Below, piece by piece: positions 45,621-55,184 of a stretch of 64,000 nt of DNA. The position numbers were made by a program, and so were the translations under genes. Below the pieces are notes generated by a model that saw nothing but the letters and a program-made list of their open reading frames with translations, did no database searches and was not told where the DNA came from. Every line of letters starts with the position of its first letter. Within the stretch, counting starts at the first letter, position 1. Origin of the DNA: Pantoea endophytica (GTDB lineage: Bacteria > Pseudomonadota > Gammaproteobacteria > Enterobacterales > Enterobacteriaceae); contig NZ_PJRT01000024.1 of NCBI RefSeq assembly GCF_002858935.1, positions 1-64,000 of the forward strand, read 5' to 3'.

Positions 45621-45971
45621 TCAGTGTTCATCATGGTTGACGCCCGCCGCGCGCGTGGCGTCAGCCTGTTGCCAGGAAGCATCCACCAGATAATAAATCT
45701 GCGAATCTTTTAGCGAACCATCCAGCCACAGCGTGCTCCAGTGCGACTTATTTAAATGTTCGCTGGGAAACACATCGTTGTGCTCCTCACGTAACAATTC
45801 CGCCAGCGCAGGCGTGGCTTTCAGCGACAAGGCCGGACGCCCTTTTACCTCATAAAGCATGGCAAACAGCACACCTTCACTTTTAATCTGCGTCGCCTGC
45901 CAGCACTCTTTAAAGCTTTGCTCCGCGCCCGGCTTGCTCATGCAGTACGTCAGTAAATCCGAAGTATTCAT
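45621..45971 (-). CDS. yjbR: YjbR (MmcQ-like DNA-binding fold)
   Basis: 116 residues (E. coli 118). Family stretches: LLTYCMSKPGAEQSFKECWQATQIKSEGVLFAML and KSHWSTLWLDGSLKDSQIYYLVDASW. Its double-wing fold resembles MmcQ; function is not established. Follows yjbQ with a 3-bp gap, forming a yjbQR operon as in E. coli, near uvrA. Confidence 0.9.
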   Translation of the reverse strand: MNTSDLLTYCMSKPGAEQSFKECWQATQIKSEGVLFAMLYEVKGRPALSLKATPALAELLREEHNDVFPSEHLNKSHWSTLWLDGSLKDSQIYYLVDASWQQADATRAAGVNHDEH

Positions 45972-45974
45972 CTT

Positions 45975-46391
45975 TTATTCCCCTTGTAAGGTCGCCACGA
46001 TACGCCGCGCACCGCCCTGCACCCGATGTTCACCCAACCAGATTCCCTGCCACGTACCTAACATCAGGCGACCGCGGTTAACCGGAATCAGCAGCGAGAC
46101 GCCGAGCAGTGACGATTTGATGTGTGCCGGCATGTCGTCAGCCCCTTCGTAATCGTGCTGATAAGGCGCACTTTCCGGAACATGGCGTAAGAAATGCTGC
46201 TCCATATCGCTGCGCACGGTGGGATCGCAATTCTCATTGAGCGTTAACGACGCCGATGTATGTTGCAGCAGCAGATGCAGTTGGCCGACGCGCACATCGG
46301 ATAAGCCATGAAGCTGGCCGACAATCTCGTCGGTGATCAGATGAAAGCCGCGCGCTTTGGCGCCAAGCGTAAGCGTTTGTTGATGCCACAT
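45975..46391 (-). CDS. yjbQ: YjbQ/UPF0047 family protein
   Basis: 138 residues, same as E. coli YjbQ. Conserved histidines and the loop [25 protein letters not shown] plus [19 protein letters not shown] mark the family, which has weak thiamin-phosphate synthase activity in vitro. In vivo role unknown. First of the yjbQR pair. Confidence 0.92.
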   Translation of the reverse strand: MWHQQTLTLGAKARGFHLITDEIVGQLHGLSDVRVGQLHLLLQHTSASLTLNENCDPTVRSDMEQHFLRHVPESAPYQHDYEGADDMPAHIKSSLLGVSLLIPVNRGRLMLGTWQGIWLGEHRVQGGARRIVATLQGE

Positions 46392-46469
46392 GCCAGAATC
46401 CTAAAAGTAATTACACCGTTTAAGTGTGCAGCATGTCGGCGAAAGGTAAACCCTGAAGAGAGGAAAAAA

Positions 46470-46491
46470 CGGCAGAGCGTGAACTCTGCCG
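46470..46491 (-). terminator. Catalase gene terminator
   Basis: CGGCAGAG / CTCTGCCG with a 6-nt loop and a TTTTTT tail on the minus strand, 8 bp past the stop. Confidence 0.85.
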
Positions 46492-46499
46492 ACTGAAGG

Positions 46500-48035
46500 T
46501 TAGTCGCTCAGCTTAGCGGCCATGGTTTTGATGCTGCCCACATCGTCTTTAGTAATTGCAGCCAGACGTTCGCCGTACTCTTTATCAGCCTTGTAGAAGT
46601 ACGACAACATAATGGCGCGGCTCTGCACATCCACGCCTTTCAGCGCGCCGCCCAGAGAATTGATCAGATCGGTTTTCTCTTTGTCATTGAAGGAACGATA
46701 CAGATCGCCCGCCTGCTTAAAGTTCTGCGTTTTAGCAATCATCGCCTGCTGCGTGGTGCCGCTCAGCGGGCTGTGGCTGTATCGGGCGCTCTGCAGCTCT
46801 TCGCGTGGATAGACACGGCTTGGCTGATAGTTGACGCCATGATCGTCAGCCTTGCCGCTGTTCATCGCGCCGTCCTGATTACCGTTGCTCACCGGCACGC
46901 GCGGCGCGTTGACCGGCAACGTCAGGCCATTGGCGCCCAAACGGTGCATCTGGGTATCGGCGTAAGAGAACAAACGACCTTGCAGCAAGCGATCTTCCGA
47001 TGGCTCTATGCCCGGAACCAGATTCGATGGCGCCATCGCCACCTGCTCGGTTTCCTGGAAGAAATTATCCACGTTGCGGTTCAATTCCATCTGGCCGACT
47101 TTCACTTCTGCGATACCCGGCCAGATTTTGGTGGCGTCCAGCGGATTGAAGTCGAACTTATCCAGATCGCTGGCTTTAATGGTTTGAATATAGAGATCCC
47201 ATTTCGGGAAGTCTTTGTTGTTGATCGATGCCACTAAATCTTCGGTCATGTGGCTGAAAGTGCTGCTCTGAATAGCCGCCACTTCGCCCGGATCGAGATT
47301 TTTCTCGCCCTGCAGGGTTTTCCAGTGGAATTTCACGTAGTGCACTTCGCCTTTGGCGTTGACGAACTTATAAGCGTGCACGCTGTTGCCATCCATCTGG
47401 CGATAGTTTGCTGGCGTTCCCATATTGGAGAACAGCATGGTCAGGCCATGCGTGGCTTCCGGTACGTGAGAGAAGAAATCAAAGGTGCGCGCGTCGTTGC
47501 CAAGATTGGTGCGTGGATCAGGCTTAAAGGCATGCACCATGTCCGGGAATTTAATCGCGTCGCGGATGAAGAATACCGGCAGGTTGTTACCCACTAAATC
47601 CCAGTTGCCCTGGCTGGTGTAAAACTTGGTGGCAAAACCGCGCGGGTCGCGCAGCGTTTCCGGTGAATGTTTGCTGTGCACCACGGATGAGAAGCGCACA
47701 AATACTGGCGTCACGCTGCCTGGTTTAAAGACTTCGGCAATGGTTAAGTCGCTGATATCTTTGCTGGCGCGGAACTCGCCGTGCGCGCCGGTACCGCGTG
47801 CATGTACCACGCGCTCTGGAATGCGTTCTCGGTCAAAGCGTTGCAGCTTTTGGATCAGCTGCACATCTTGCAGTAACACTGCGCCATTTTCGCCTGCGGT
47901 TTGTGAGTTCTGGTTATCGCCGACGGGTGCGCCGTTATCACGCGTTAAAGCGGTGCTGTAAACCGGAAGGGAAAAGGCTAAGGCTAATACATAAGCGAGG
48001 GGTTTGACTGCAAAAGAGTAAGCGGTCCGGGTCAT
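46500..48035 (-). CDS. Exported clade-3-like haem catalase (KatB-like)
   Basis: Breaks down hydrogen peroxide. 511 residues; the first ~29 look like a signal peptide (basic MTRTAYSFAVK, hydrophobic core, ending VYSTA), implying periplasmic location. Catalytic histidine H78 lies in ERVVHARGTGAHG; the distal asparagine is in GNNLPVFFIRDAIKFPD; the haem-ligating tyrosine lies in RLFSYADTQMHR. The small-subunit size and sequence resemble Pseudomonas KatB. CAAGGAAGCACGCTT precedes the ATG. No OxyR box could be confirmed upstream. It sits where E. coli has aphA. Confidence 0.9.
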   Translation of the reverse strand: MTRTAYSFAVKPLAYVLALAFSLPVYSTALTRDNGAPVGDNQNSQTAGENGAVLLQDVQLIQKLQRFDRERIPERVVHARGTGAHGEFRASKDISDLTIAEVFKPGSVTPVFVRFSSVVHSKHSPETLRDPRGFATKFYTSQGNWDLVGNNLPVFFIRDAIKFPDMVHAFKPDPRTNLGNDARTFDFFSHVPEATHGLTMLFSNMGTPANYRQMDGNSVHAYKFVNAKGEVHYVKFHWKTLQGEKNLDPGEVAAIQSSTFSHMTEDLVASINNKDFPKWDLYIQTIKASDLDKFDFNPLDATKIWPGIAEVKVGQMELNRNVDNFFQETEQVAMAPSNLVPGIEPSEDRLLQGRLFSYADTQMHRLGANGLTLPVNAPRVPVSNGNQDGAMNSGKADDHGVNYQPSRVYPREELQSARYSHSPLSGTTQQAMIAKTQNFKQAGDLYRSFNDKEKTDLINSLGGALKGVDVQSRAIMLSYFYKADKEYGERLAAITKDDVGSIKTMAAKLSD

Positions 48036-48175
48036 AAGCGTGCTTCCTTGTGAGTTTAAATATGCGACTACATTGCCGCTCTCGCGCCGTTTCAGGCTGG
48101 AGGATATTTACACTCATGGGGAGAAGCGCTAACGAGACCAGTCCGGTTTATAGTTAAAAAAAGTTATAAATAAAA

Positions 48176-48199
48176 AACCGCCAAACCATGTTGGCGGTT
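48176..48199 (-). terminator. tyrB terminator
   Basis: AACCGCCAA / TTGGCGGTT with a 6-nt loop, flanked by A- and T-runs; it closes the leftward tyrB transcript. Confidence 0.9.
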
Positions 48200-48225
48200 T
48201 TTTGTGGCGCGCCGTCGCAGTGAAG

Positions 48226-49419
48226 TTACATCACCGCAGCAAACGCCTCAGCAACCTGGTTGACGTTACGGCTGTTCAGGCCGGCAACGCACATGCGACC
48301 GCTGGCGATCAGATACACGCCAAACTCATCACGCAGACGGTCAACCTGCTGCGCGCTCAAGCCGGTATAGCTGAACATGCCACGCTGTTTCAGCAGGTAA
48401 TCAAAGTTTTGTCCCGGCAGTTTGGTACTCAATACTTCAACCAATGCCTGACGCATGTCGATGATGCGCAGACGCATCGCTTCGACTTCTGCCAGCCAGT
48501 TGTTGAGCAGCGCTTCGTCGTTCAGTACGCAGGAAACCACCTGCGCACCGAAGTTTGGCGGGCTGGAGTAATTGCGGCGCACGGTGGCTTTCAGCTGGCC
48601 CAGCACACGAGCAGACTCTTCCGCGCTATCGCAGACAATAGACAGGCCGCCAACGCGCTCGCCATACAGCGAGAAAATCTTGGAGAACGAGTTGCTGACC
48701 AGCGCAGGCAGACCCGCTGCCGCAATCGCGCGAATCGCATAAGCATCCGCTTCCATGCCCGCGCCAAAGCCCTGATAAGCGATATCGAGGAACGGAATCA
48801 GCTCCTGCGCTTTCAGTACTTCGGTGGTTTCATCCCACTGTGCGTTGGTGAGATCGGCGCCGGTTGGGTTATGGCAGCACGGGTGCAGCAGCACGATGGA
48901 TTGCTTCGGCAAGGTTTTCAGTTTGGCGATGAACGCATCAAACTTCACGCCGTTGGTTTCCGCGTCATACCACGGATAGGTATTCACCTCGAAACCGGCA
49001 CCGTTGAAGATCGCGACGTGGTTTTCCCACGTCGGATCGCTCACCCACACGTTGGACGCCGGGAAGTAACGCTTAAGGAAATCAGCACCGACTTTCAGCG
49101 CGCCTGAGCCGCCCAACGTCTGGATGGACGCAATGCGGCCCGCTTGCAGCATCGGATGTTGTTTACCGAACAACAGCGGTGCAATGGCGTTACGGTAAGC
49201 GTTCAGACCTTCCATCGGCAGATACAGCGACGCCTGATGCGGCTGCGCCTGCAGGCGCTCTTCTGCTGCGGCAACCGCCTGCAGCTGAGGAATGATGCCC
49301 GCTTCGTTGTAATAGAGACCAATGCTTAGGTTTACTTTGTTATCGCGCGGATCTTGTTTGAAGGTTTCCATCAACGACAGAATCGGATCGCCGGCATAGG
49401 CATCAACGTTTTGAAACAC
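48226..49419 (-). CDS. tyrB: Aromatic amino acid aminotransferase
   Basis: PLP-dependent transaminase for tyrosine, phenylalanine, leucine and aspartate. From the GTG at 49419 the protein has 397 residues, the same as E. coli TyrB, which also starts GTG ([18 protein letters not shown]). The PLP lysine lies in [17 protein letters not shown] (about 247), and [15 protein letters not shown] and [15 protein letters not shown] are intact. An upstream ATG at 49434 has no ribosome site, while GGAG precedes the GTG. It lies 48 bp behind a YitT-type gene on the same strand, so co-transcription is likely; no clear TyrR box was found. Confidence 0.95.
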   Translation of the reverse strand: MFQNVDAYAGDPILSLMETFKQDPRDNKVNLSIGLYYNEAGIIPQLQAVAAAEERLQAQPHQASLYLPMEGLNAYRNAIAPLLFGKQHPMLQAGRIASIQTLGGSGALKVGADFLKRYFPASNVWVSDPTWENHVAIFNGAGFEVNTYPWYDAETNGVKFDAFIAKLKTLPKQSIVLLHPCCHNPTGADLTNAQWDETTEVLKAQELIPFLDIAYQGFGAGMEADAYAIRAIAAAGLPALVSNSFSKIFSLYGERVGGLSIVCDSAEESARVLGQLKATVRRNYSSPPNFGAQVVSCVLNDEALLNNWLAEVEAMRLRIIDMRQALVEVLSTKLPGQNFDYLLKQRGMFSYTGLSAQQVDRLRDEFGVYLIASGRMCVAGLNSRNVNQVAEAFAAVM

Positions 49420-49467
49420 GGTGCAGATCTCCATGATTGGTCATAAATAAGAGGTAAAGATGCGTCA

Positions 49468-50082
49468 TCAAACCATGTAACGGCCGGGACGATGATTCAT
49501 TGCGATGATGAGATTGAGGATCACCGCGCCCGCGATTGAAGCAAACAGCATCGGTAACGACACCACAAACAGCGACGCTAATACCACGCAGGTATCGACC
49601 GCCATTTGCAGTTTTCCGGCACGCAGACCGATGCGGTCCTGCAGCCAGAGCGCCAAAATATTAATACCGCCGAGGCTGGCTTTGTGACGGAACAACACTA
49701 TAAACCCAATGCCCATCACCACGTTACCGAACAGTGTCGCATAAAACGGATTTAGCGCAGAAAAATGCACAAACAGTGGATGCAGATGGGTGAACAGCGA
49801 CACCAGGCCAACCGCGCAGAAGGTTTTCAGGGTAAATTCCCAGCCCATGCGCCGCACGGCCAGCCAGTAAAATGGCAGGTTGATCAGGAAGAAGGCGCTA
49901 CCGAAGGAGAGCGGTGACAAATAGCTGATTAAGAAGGCAATACCGGCAGAACTGCCGGTGAGTGCGCCCGCCTGTTTCAGCATAATGACGCCGAAAGAGA
50001 CCATTAGCGTGCCGAGGACTATCGCCAGCGCATCTTCAATCAGCGAATGCGGAACTTTAGTGGGTTGAACAACGTTATCCAT
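49468..50082 (-). CDS. YitT-family membrane protein
   Basis: 204 residues with five or six membrane helices (DUF161/YitT_membrane). Typical motifs: LKQAGALTGSSAGIAFLISY near 36 and FRHKASLGGINILALWLQDR near 131. Function unknown. It lies between an Lrp-type regulator and tyrB on one strand, so a role in amino acid exchange is a fair guess only. Confidence 0.8.
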   Translation of the reverse strand: MDNVVQPTKVPHSLIEDALAIVLGTLMVSFGVIMLKQAGALTGSSAGIAFLISYLSPLSFGSAFFLINLPFYWLAVRRMGWEFTLKTFCAVGLVSLFTHLHPLFVHFSALNPFYATLFGNVVMGIGFIVLFRHKASLGGINILALWLQDRIGLRAGKLQMAVDTCVVLASLFVVSLPMLFASIAGAVILNLIIAMNHRPGRYMV

Positions 50083-50131
50083 GGGTTAATCTCATTGCAA
50101 ATGATGCGGTTCAAATGCAAAAAACGCACCA

Positions 50132-50159
50132 CATCGGCGGCGTACGCTCGCCGCCGATG
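50132..50159 (-). terminator. Perfect 11-bp hairpin after the Lrp-type gene
   Basis: CATCGGCGGCG / CGCCGCCGATG, 6-nt loop. On the minus strand a TTTTTT run comes 8 nt later. It lies about 150 bp beyond the Lrp-type stop, just before the YitT gene, so it could be an internal attenuator instead. Confidence 0.55.
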
Positions 50160-50310
50160 GGTGCCAGTGATTATCCAATTGATAACTAAGGCGCTTTATT
50201 GCAGGTTTTTGTGCATCAGTTGAGACTTAAACCATCAACCCATGCACAAATCTGTTTTCTGGTGCGCGTTTTTTGCATTATTAAGGCAATAATTGCACCA
50301 GATTAGCACG

Positions 50311-50802
50311 TCACGCACTTTTTTGGCGCGTTTTGTGCTGCGGGATGATCATCAAACCGTTCTCTTTCAAACGGCTCAATACCACGGAAGTTTTCACGTG
50401 CGCCACGCTTTGATGGCCAGCCACTAACTGGCTGATCAGCGCGCTCAGTGAAGCCAGATCGGCCACCGCCACTTTCAGCAGATAATCAGCATCGCCGGTG
50501 GTTTTGAACGCATCAACGATCGCGGCTTCTTCTTCCACCATGCGATGGAAACTCTCTTCATAATCCGGCGTATGGTTTTTCAATCGCACTTCAATCAATC
50601 CCACCATGCCAAGGCCCACCGCGTCGGGCGAGAGGCGTGCGTGATAGCCGAGAATGAGATTGGCCTGCTCAAGATTGATGCGGCGGCGTGAACATTGCGA
50701 CGCCGAAAGTCCGACTAAATCACTGAGTTCCTGGTTGGTGAGGCGTCCGTTAGATTGTAATAATGTCAATATCTTAAGGTCGTGATCGTCTACCTGAGTC
50801 AT
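50311..50802 (-). CDS. Lrp/AsnC-family regulator
   Basis: 163 residues. N-terminal HTH (VDDHDLKILTLLQSNGRLTNQELSDLVGLSASQCSRRRINLEQANLI) joined to a RAM/AsnC effector domain (about 70-145: VGLIEVRLKNHT, GDADYLLKVAVADLASLSALISQLVAG). Members sense amino acids and form octamers. Upstream of the YitT-tyrB genes and likely to regulate them; the palindrome-rich gap 50165-50310 may hold its site. Confidence 0.88.
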   Translation of the reverse strand: MTQVDDHDLKILTLLQSNGRLTNQELSDLVGLSASQCSRRRINLEQANLILGYHARLSPDAVGLGMVGLIEVRLKNHTPDYEESFHRMVEEEAAIVDAFKTTGDADYLLKVAVADLASLSALISQLVAGHQSVAHVKTSVVLSRLKENGLMIIPQHKTRQKSA

Positions 50803-50891
50803 TCTGTTTCCACAGCGTAATAAGGGGCGCTTTGCTACAGATAACCTGATTAAAGCCGGGGTTGTCCAACACTATTTTCTGATGACGTGAA

Positions 50892-50916
50892 ATGCATGCA
50901 CAAAACGTGCATGCAT
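50892..50916 (-). terminator. Inverted repeat after dnaB
   Basis: ATGCATGCAC / GTGCATGCAT, perfect 10-bp stem, 5-nt loop, 15 bp past the dnaB stop. It lacks a T-run, so it may stabilise the message instead of ending it, or mark the Lrp-type promoter region. Confidence 0.5.
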
Positions 50917-50930
50917 CCGGAATGAAAGGG

Positions 50931-52337
50931 TTATTCGTCGTCGTATTGCGGGCCAGCGTAGTTATCAAAGCGCGACCATTGGCCATTAAAGGTCAAGCGT
51001 ACCGTACCGATCGGGCCGTTACGCTGCTTACCCAGGATGATCTCGGCGATGCCTTTAAGATCGCTGTTTTCGTGATACACCTCGTCACGGTAGATGAACA
51101 TGATCAAGTCGGCATCCTGCTCGATCGAACCTGATTCACGCAGATCCGAGTTCACTGGGCGCTTATCCGCACGTTGTTCCAGTGAGCGGTTTAGCTGCGA
51201 CAGCGCCACCACCGGCACATTCAGCTCTTTCGCCAGCGCTTTAAGTGAGCGCGAGATTTCAGCGATCTCCAGCGTACGATTGTCCGACAGCGCAGGCACG
51301 CGCATCAGCTGCAGGTAGTCGATCATGATCAGGCTCAACCCGCCATTTTCACGGAAGATGCGGCGCGCGCGTGAGCGCACTTCGGTGGGCGTCAGGCCAG
51401 AAGAGTCATCGATAAACATGTTCTTCTTCTCAAGCAAAATCCCCATGGTGGCGGAAATGCGCGCCCAATCTTCATCTTCCAGCTGACCGGTACGAATGCG
51501 CGTCTGATCTACGCGCGACAGCGACGCCAGCATACGCATCATCAGCTGCTCGCTGGGCATCTCCAGGCTGAAAATCAACACCGGCTTGTCCTGCAACATC
51601 GCGGCGTTTTCGCACAAATTCATGGCGAAGGTGGTTTTACCCATCGAAGGACGCGCCGCGACGATGATCAGATCCGAGCCCTGTAAACCGGCGGTTTTTT
51701 TGTTCAAATCCTGATAGCCGGTATCGACGCCGGTGACGCCGTCGTGCGGCGTTGAGACCAGCGACTCAATGCGCGATACCGTGGCTTCCAGAATCTGCTC
51801 GATATTCTGCGGGCCCTGATCTTTATTAGCGCGCTGTTCAGCAATTTTGAAAACGTTCGATTCGGCGAAGTCGAGCAGATCTTCACTGCTCCGTCCTTGC
51901 GGATCGTAACCGGCATCGGCGATTTGGTTCGCCACCGAGATCATCTCGCGCACCACTGCACGTTCGCGCACGATATCGGCATAAGCACCAATGTTCGCGG
52001 CACTTGGCGTATTTTTTGCCAGTTCGGCCAGATAGGCGAAGCCGCCGGCCATCTCTAATTCACCTAGCGTTTCCAGCGATTCAGAGAGCGTAATCAGGTC
52101 GATCGGCTGGCCAGCTTCCAGCAAACGCTGCATTTCCGTGAAAATCAGACGGTGCGAGCGGTTGAAGAAATCACTGGCGACGACGCGTTCAGAAACGTTG
52201 TCCCAGCGCTGGTTATCCAGCATCAACCCACCGAGCACCGACTGCTCCGCTTCTATGGAATGCGGCGGCATTTTCACGCCTTCCAGTTGCCGATCGCGGG
52301 GTTCGTTCGATTTGTTGGTGGGTTTATTTCCTGCCAT
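50931..52337 (-). CDS. dnaB: Replicative DNA helicase
   Basis: Hexameric 5'-3' helicase of the replication fork. 468 residues (E. coli 471). N-terminal DnaG-interacting domain (PPHSIEAEQSVLGGLML), RecA-like ATPase with Walker A ARPSMGKTTFAMN (about 225) and Walker B LIMIDYLQLMR, and ending AGPQYDDE. The start at 52337 matches the family MAGNKP; the open frame's 21 extra codons are not used. Divergent from qorA. In E. coli dnaB is followed by alr; here an Lrp-type gene follows. Confidence 0.97.
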   Translation of the reverse strand: MAGNKPTNKSNEPRDRQLEGVKMPPHSIEAEQSVLGGLMLDNQRWDNVSERVVASDFFNRSHRLIFTEMQRLLEAGQPIDLITLSESLETLGELEMAGGFAYLAELAKNTPSAANIGAYADIVRERAVVREMISVANQIADAGYDPQGRSSEDLLDFAESNVFKIAEQRANKDQGPQNIEQILEATVSRIESLVSTPHDGVTGVDTGYQDLNKKTAGLQGSDLIIVAARPSMGKTTFAMNLCENAAMLQDKPVLIFSLEMPSEQLMMRMLASLSRVDQTRIRTGQLEDEDWARISATMGILLEKKNMFIDDSSGLTPTEVRSRARRIFRENGGLSLIMIDYLQLMRVPALSDNRTLEIAEISRSLKALAKELNVPVVALSQLNRSLEQRADKRPVNSDLRESGSIEQDADLIMFIYRDEVYHENSDLKGIAEIILGKQRNGPIGTVRLTFNGQWSRFDNYAGPQYDDE

Positions 52338-52410
52338 AGTGAATGCATTACCGATCGTGAAAGGGACGCGCAAGTATACCGTCCCAGGATGAACAATCAC
52401 AGGAGTCAGA

Positions 52411-53394
52411 ATGGCAAAGCGTATTCAGTTCAACCAACACGGCGGCCCAGATGTACTGCAATGGGTCGATTTCGAACTGGCCGATCCCGCCGAACATGAA
52501 GTGCAGGTGGAAAACAAGGCAATTGGCATTAACTACATTGATACCTACGTGCGTAGCGGCTTGTATCCGCAAAGCAGCTTCCCTTCCGGCCTGGGTACCG
52601 AAGCAGCCGGCGTGGTGAAGCGCGTCGGATCGGCGGTGACGCGGTTTAAGGCGGGCGATCGCGTGGTCTATTGCCAGGCCGCGCTGGGCGCCTACAGCGA
52701 AGTGCACAATGTGGCGGAAGATCGTCTGGTGATCCTGCCGGACAGCATCTCCTTTGAGCAAGGCGCGGCCTCTTTCCTCAAAGGTTTAACCGTGCAGTAT
52801 CTGCTGCGCCAAACCTATAAAGTGAAAGCTGATGAAATCTTCCTGTTCCACGCCGCCGCGGGTGGCGTGGGTTTGATCGCCTGCCAATGGGCCAAAGCGC
52901 TCGGCGCACATCTGATTGGCACGGTGGGTTCGGCTGAGAAAGCGAAGATAGCTAAAGATGCCGGTGCCTGGGCGACAATTAACTATCGTGAAGAGAATAT
53001 CGCGAAGCGCGTCAGCGAGTTGACCCATGGCGAGAAAGTGGCCGTGGTGTATGACTCGGTGGGGAAAGATACCTGGGAACCTTCGCTAGATAGCCTGCGT
53101 CGCCACGGGTTAATGGTCAGCTTTGGTAATGCGTCGGGTCCGGTTACCGGCATTGATCTCGGCATTCTCAACAAGAAAGGCTCGCTGTTCGTCACCCGAC
53201 CTTCGCTGTTCGGTTACATCACCAACCGTGAAGAACTGGATGCCGCCAGCAATGAGTTGTTCTCATTGATCGCCAGCCGCGCGATTCAGCTTAACGTGCC
53301 CGAGCAGCAGAAATTTGCCTTGAGTGACGCGGTGCGCGCGCATCAGGTGCTGGAGAGCCGCGCGACTCAGGGTTCCAGCCTGCTGATTCCCTGA
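52411..53394 (+). CDS. qorA: NADPH:quinone oxidoreductase
   Basis: 327 residues, same as E. coli QorA: a zinc-free medium-chain reductase. GroES-like N-terminal domain (KAIGINYIDTYVRSGLYP, GLGTEAAGVVKRVG) and Rossmann domain with HAAAGGVGLIACQWAKALGA. CACAGGAGTCAGA precedes the ATG. Conserved position beside dnaB. Confidence 0.96.
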   Translation: MAKRIQFNQHGGPDVLQWVDFELADPAEHEVQVENKAIGINYIDTYVRSGLYPQSSFPSGLGTEAAGVVKRVGSAVTRFKAGDRVVYCQAALGAYSEVHNVAEDRLVILPDSISFEQGAASFLKGLTVQYLLRQTYKVKADEIFLFHAAAGGVGLIACQWAKALGAHLIGTVGSAEKAKIAKDAGAWATINYREENIAKRVSELTHGEKVAVVYDSVGKDTWEPSLDSLRRHGLMVSFGNASGPVTGIDLGILNKKGSLFVTRPSLFGYITNREELDAASNELFSLIASRAIQLNVPEQQKFALSDAVRAHQVLESRATQGSSLLIP

Positions 53395-53409
53395 TCGCTA
53401 AATGCAAAC

Positions 53410-53437
53410 GGGGCTTCCCGTAGGAAGCCCCTTTTTT
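53410..53437 (+). terminator. qorA terminator
   Basis: GGGGCTTCC-CGTA-GGAAGCCCC followed by six T, 16 bp past the stop. Confidence 0.93.
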
Positions 53438-53588
53438 CTTTCTTTTTATAGTTCGCGCTGGTGTAGGGACAGCGGCGATGAATTCGTTTGAAACAACGCC
53501 AATCATCCTGACAGAAAACATAAGTAAAAAATATGTTTAAATGCGGAATAATGCTAAGCAATATCCGAGTCTGTGATCGTCACCGCAA

Positions 53589-53855
53589 TTAGCGCCAGTC
53601 CCTTCTATCTAAGTCGCTGATTTTTCTTTTCAGCCTGCGCATCTTTGCCTCACCTGAAGGCGTGGTAAATGCCCGATAAAGCCAGACAGCGACAACCGCC
53701 AATACCAGCCATGGCAACACTTTAATAACAATTGCCAGCAATCCGCCAAAGAACATCAAAGCGGTCGCCACCACCAATGCTGCAATAACGCCCAGCAACG
53801 AAACGCCGGTGAACAGCAGCATCAGAAAAAAGCCGATAACAAATAGAATTTCCAC
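53589..53855 (-). CDS. pspG: Phage shock protein G
   Basis: 88 residues (E. coli 80) with two or three membrane helices: LLFVIGFFLMLLFTGVSLLGVIAALVVATALMFFGG and KVLPWLVLAVVAVWLYRA. Effector of the Psp envelope-stress response. The start is a GTG with AGGAGAGCCTTC before it. The C-terminal 20 residues are more basic than in E. coli. A sigma-54 promoter lies 35-50 bp upstream. Confidence 0.92.
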   Translation of the reverse strand: MEILFVIGFFLMLLFTGVSLLGVIAALVVATALMFFGGLLAIVIKVLPWLVLAVVAVWLYRAFTTPSGEAKMRRLKRKISDLDRRDWR

Positions 53856-53889
53856 GAAGGCTCTCCTGTGTAAGTAACATCAGGAACAT

Positions 53890-53905
53890 TACAAGATACG
53901 TGCCA
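53890..53905 (-). promoter_or_regulatory. Sigma-54 promoter of pspG
   Basis: Minus strand TGGCACGTATCTTGTA matches TGGCACG-N4-TTGCA with a C-to-T change at the -12 dinucleotide. Position and gene fit PspF/sigma-54 control; PspF sites would lie further right but were not pinned down. Confidence 0.75.
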
Positions 53906-54029
53906 GGTTATAAAAATAGCTAACTGCTTGAAAGCATTGGACAATAGTTGAATGAAGAAATAATGAGGTGATGAAAAAAACTAATTCTCGGCGTAGAAAT
54001 AACCATCTATAAAATTATGATACTGGCTT

Positions 54030-54055
54030 TACGGTGCGCATGAAGGCGCACCGTA
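54030..54055 (-). terminator. Hairpin after dusA
   Basis: TACGGTGCGC / GCGCACCGTA, 10-bp stem with 6-nt loop, 35 bp past the dusA stop; weak T-run. Confidence 0.6.
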
Positions 54056-54089
54056 TCAAACCGGAAGGTTCCGGCATGCTAAACAGTGA

Positions 54090-55088
54090 TTACATCACTT
54101 CTTGGGGGATCTTATCCGCTACCAGCGCTAACGCCGCTTCCAGCACGCGCACATCGGCGCCGGGTTTGTGGGCGTTTTCACTTAAATAGCGACGCCACTG
54201 GCGCGCACCCGGAATGCCCTGGAACAGGCCAAGCATATGGCGCGTCACATGGCCGAGGTACATGCCTTTGGATAGTTCAGCTTCAATGTAGGGATACATC
54301 GAGCGCACCACCGCTACCGGATCGACGCGCGGCGTATCGCGACCGAACAGCTCGCGGTCAACCTGCGCCAGAATGCCCGGATTCTGATAGGCTTCGCGCC
54401 CCATCATCACGCCATCCATATGCTGCAGATGCAGTTTGGCCTCTTCCAGCGTTTTGATGCCGCCATTAATCGCCATGGTCAGCGCCGGGAAATCGCGCTT
54501 CAGCTGGTAAACGCGGGGATAATCGAGCGGCGGAATCTCGCGATTCTCTTTCGGACTTAAACCCGATAGCCACGCTTTGCGCGCGTGGATAATAAAAGTA
54601 TCGCAGCCGCCCTGTTGCGCCACGGTGCCAATAAAATCACACAGGAATTCGTAGCTGTCCTGCTCATCAATACCGATGCGAGTTTTGACCGTCACCGGAA
54701 TGCTCACCACATCACGCATCGCTCTAATGCAGTCGGCAACCAGCGCCGCATCGCCCATCAGGCAGGCGCCAAAACGGCCGTTCTGGACGCGATCGGATGG
54801 ACAACCCACATTGAGGTTGATCTCATCGTAGCCACGCTCTTCTGCCAGCTTAGCGCACTGCGCCAGTGCGGCGGGATCGCTGCCACCCAGCTGCAGCGCC
54901 AGCGGATGTTCTTCCTCGCTGTAGGCCAGATAGTCGCCTTTACCATGAATGATCGCGCCGGTCGTCACCATTTCGGTGTACAGCAGCGTGTCACCGCTCA
55001 GCTTACGGTGAAAATAACGACAGTGACGATCGGTCCAGTCGAGCATTGGGGCGATGGAAAAACGTTGCGAGGAGAAAGTATCGGTCAT
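54090..55088 (-). CDS. dusA: tRNA-dihydrouridine(20/20a) synthase
   Basis: FMN enzyme reducing uridines 20 and 20a in tRNA D-loops with NADPH. 332 residues. TIM-barrel FMN motifs: [37 protein letters not shown] (catalytic cysteine about 100), [12 protein letters not shown] and [15 protein letters not shown]. The C-terminal helical domain ends in [17 protein letters not shown]. Conserved neighbour of pspG. Confidence 0.96.
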   Translation of the reverse strand: MTDTFSSQRFSIAPMLDWTDRHCRYFHRKLSGDTLLYTEMVTTGAIIHGKGDYLAYSEEEHPLALQLGGSDPAALAQCAKLAEERGYDEINLNVGCPSDRVQNGRFGACLMGDAALVADCIRAMRDVVSIPVTVKTRIGIDEQDSYEFLCDFIGTVAQQGGCDTFIIHARKAWLSGLSPKENREIPPLDYPRVYQLKRDFPALTMAINGGIKTLEEAKLHLQHMDGVMMGREAYQNPGILAQVDRELFGRDTPRVDPVAVVRSMYPYIEAELSKGMYLGHVTRHMLGLFQGIPGARQWRRYLSENAHKPGADVRVLEAALALVADKIPQEVM

Positions 55089-55148
55089 GAAACGCAGTAA
55101 ATCCGCAGTAAGTAAGTGATGAGAAACTGCGCAATCATATCACAGCAA

Positions 55149-55171
55149 AACGGGCGGCACAGCCGCCCGTT
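55149..55171 (-). terminator. Terminator after the TraF-like gene
   Basis: AACGGGCGGC / GCCGCCCGTT, 3-nt loop, T-run TTTTG on the minus strand, 13 bp past the stop. Confidence 0.85.
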
Positions 55172-55184
55172 ATCAGACGGGTAA

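Noticed and set aside
48202..49107. 301-codon open frame opposite tyrB
   Set aside because: Shadow frame; tyrB is conserved along its whole length.
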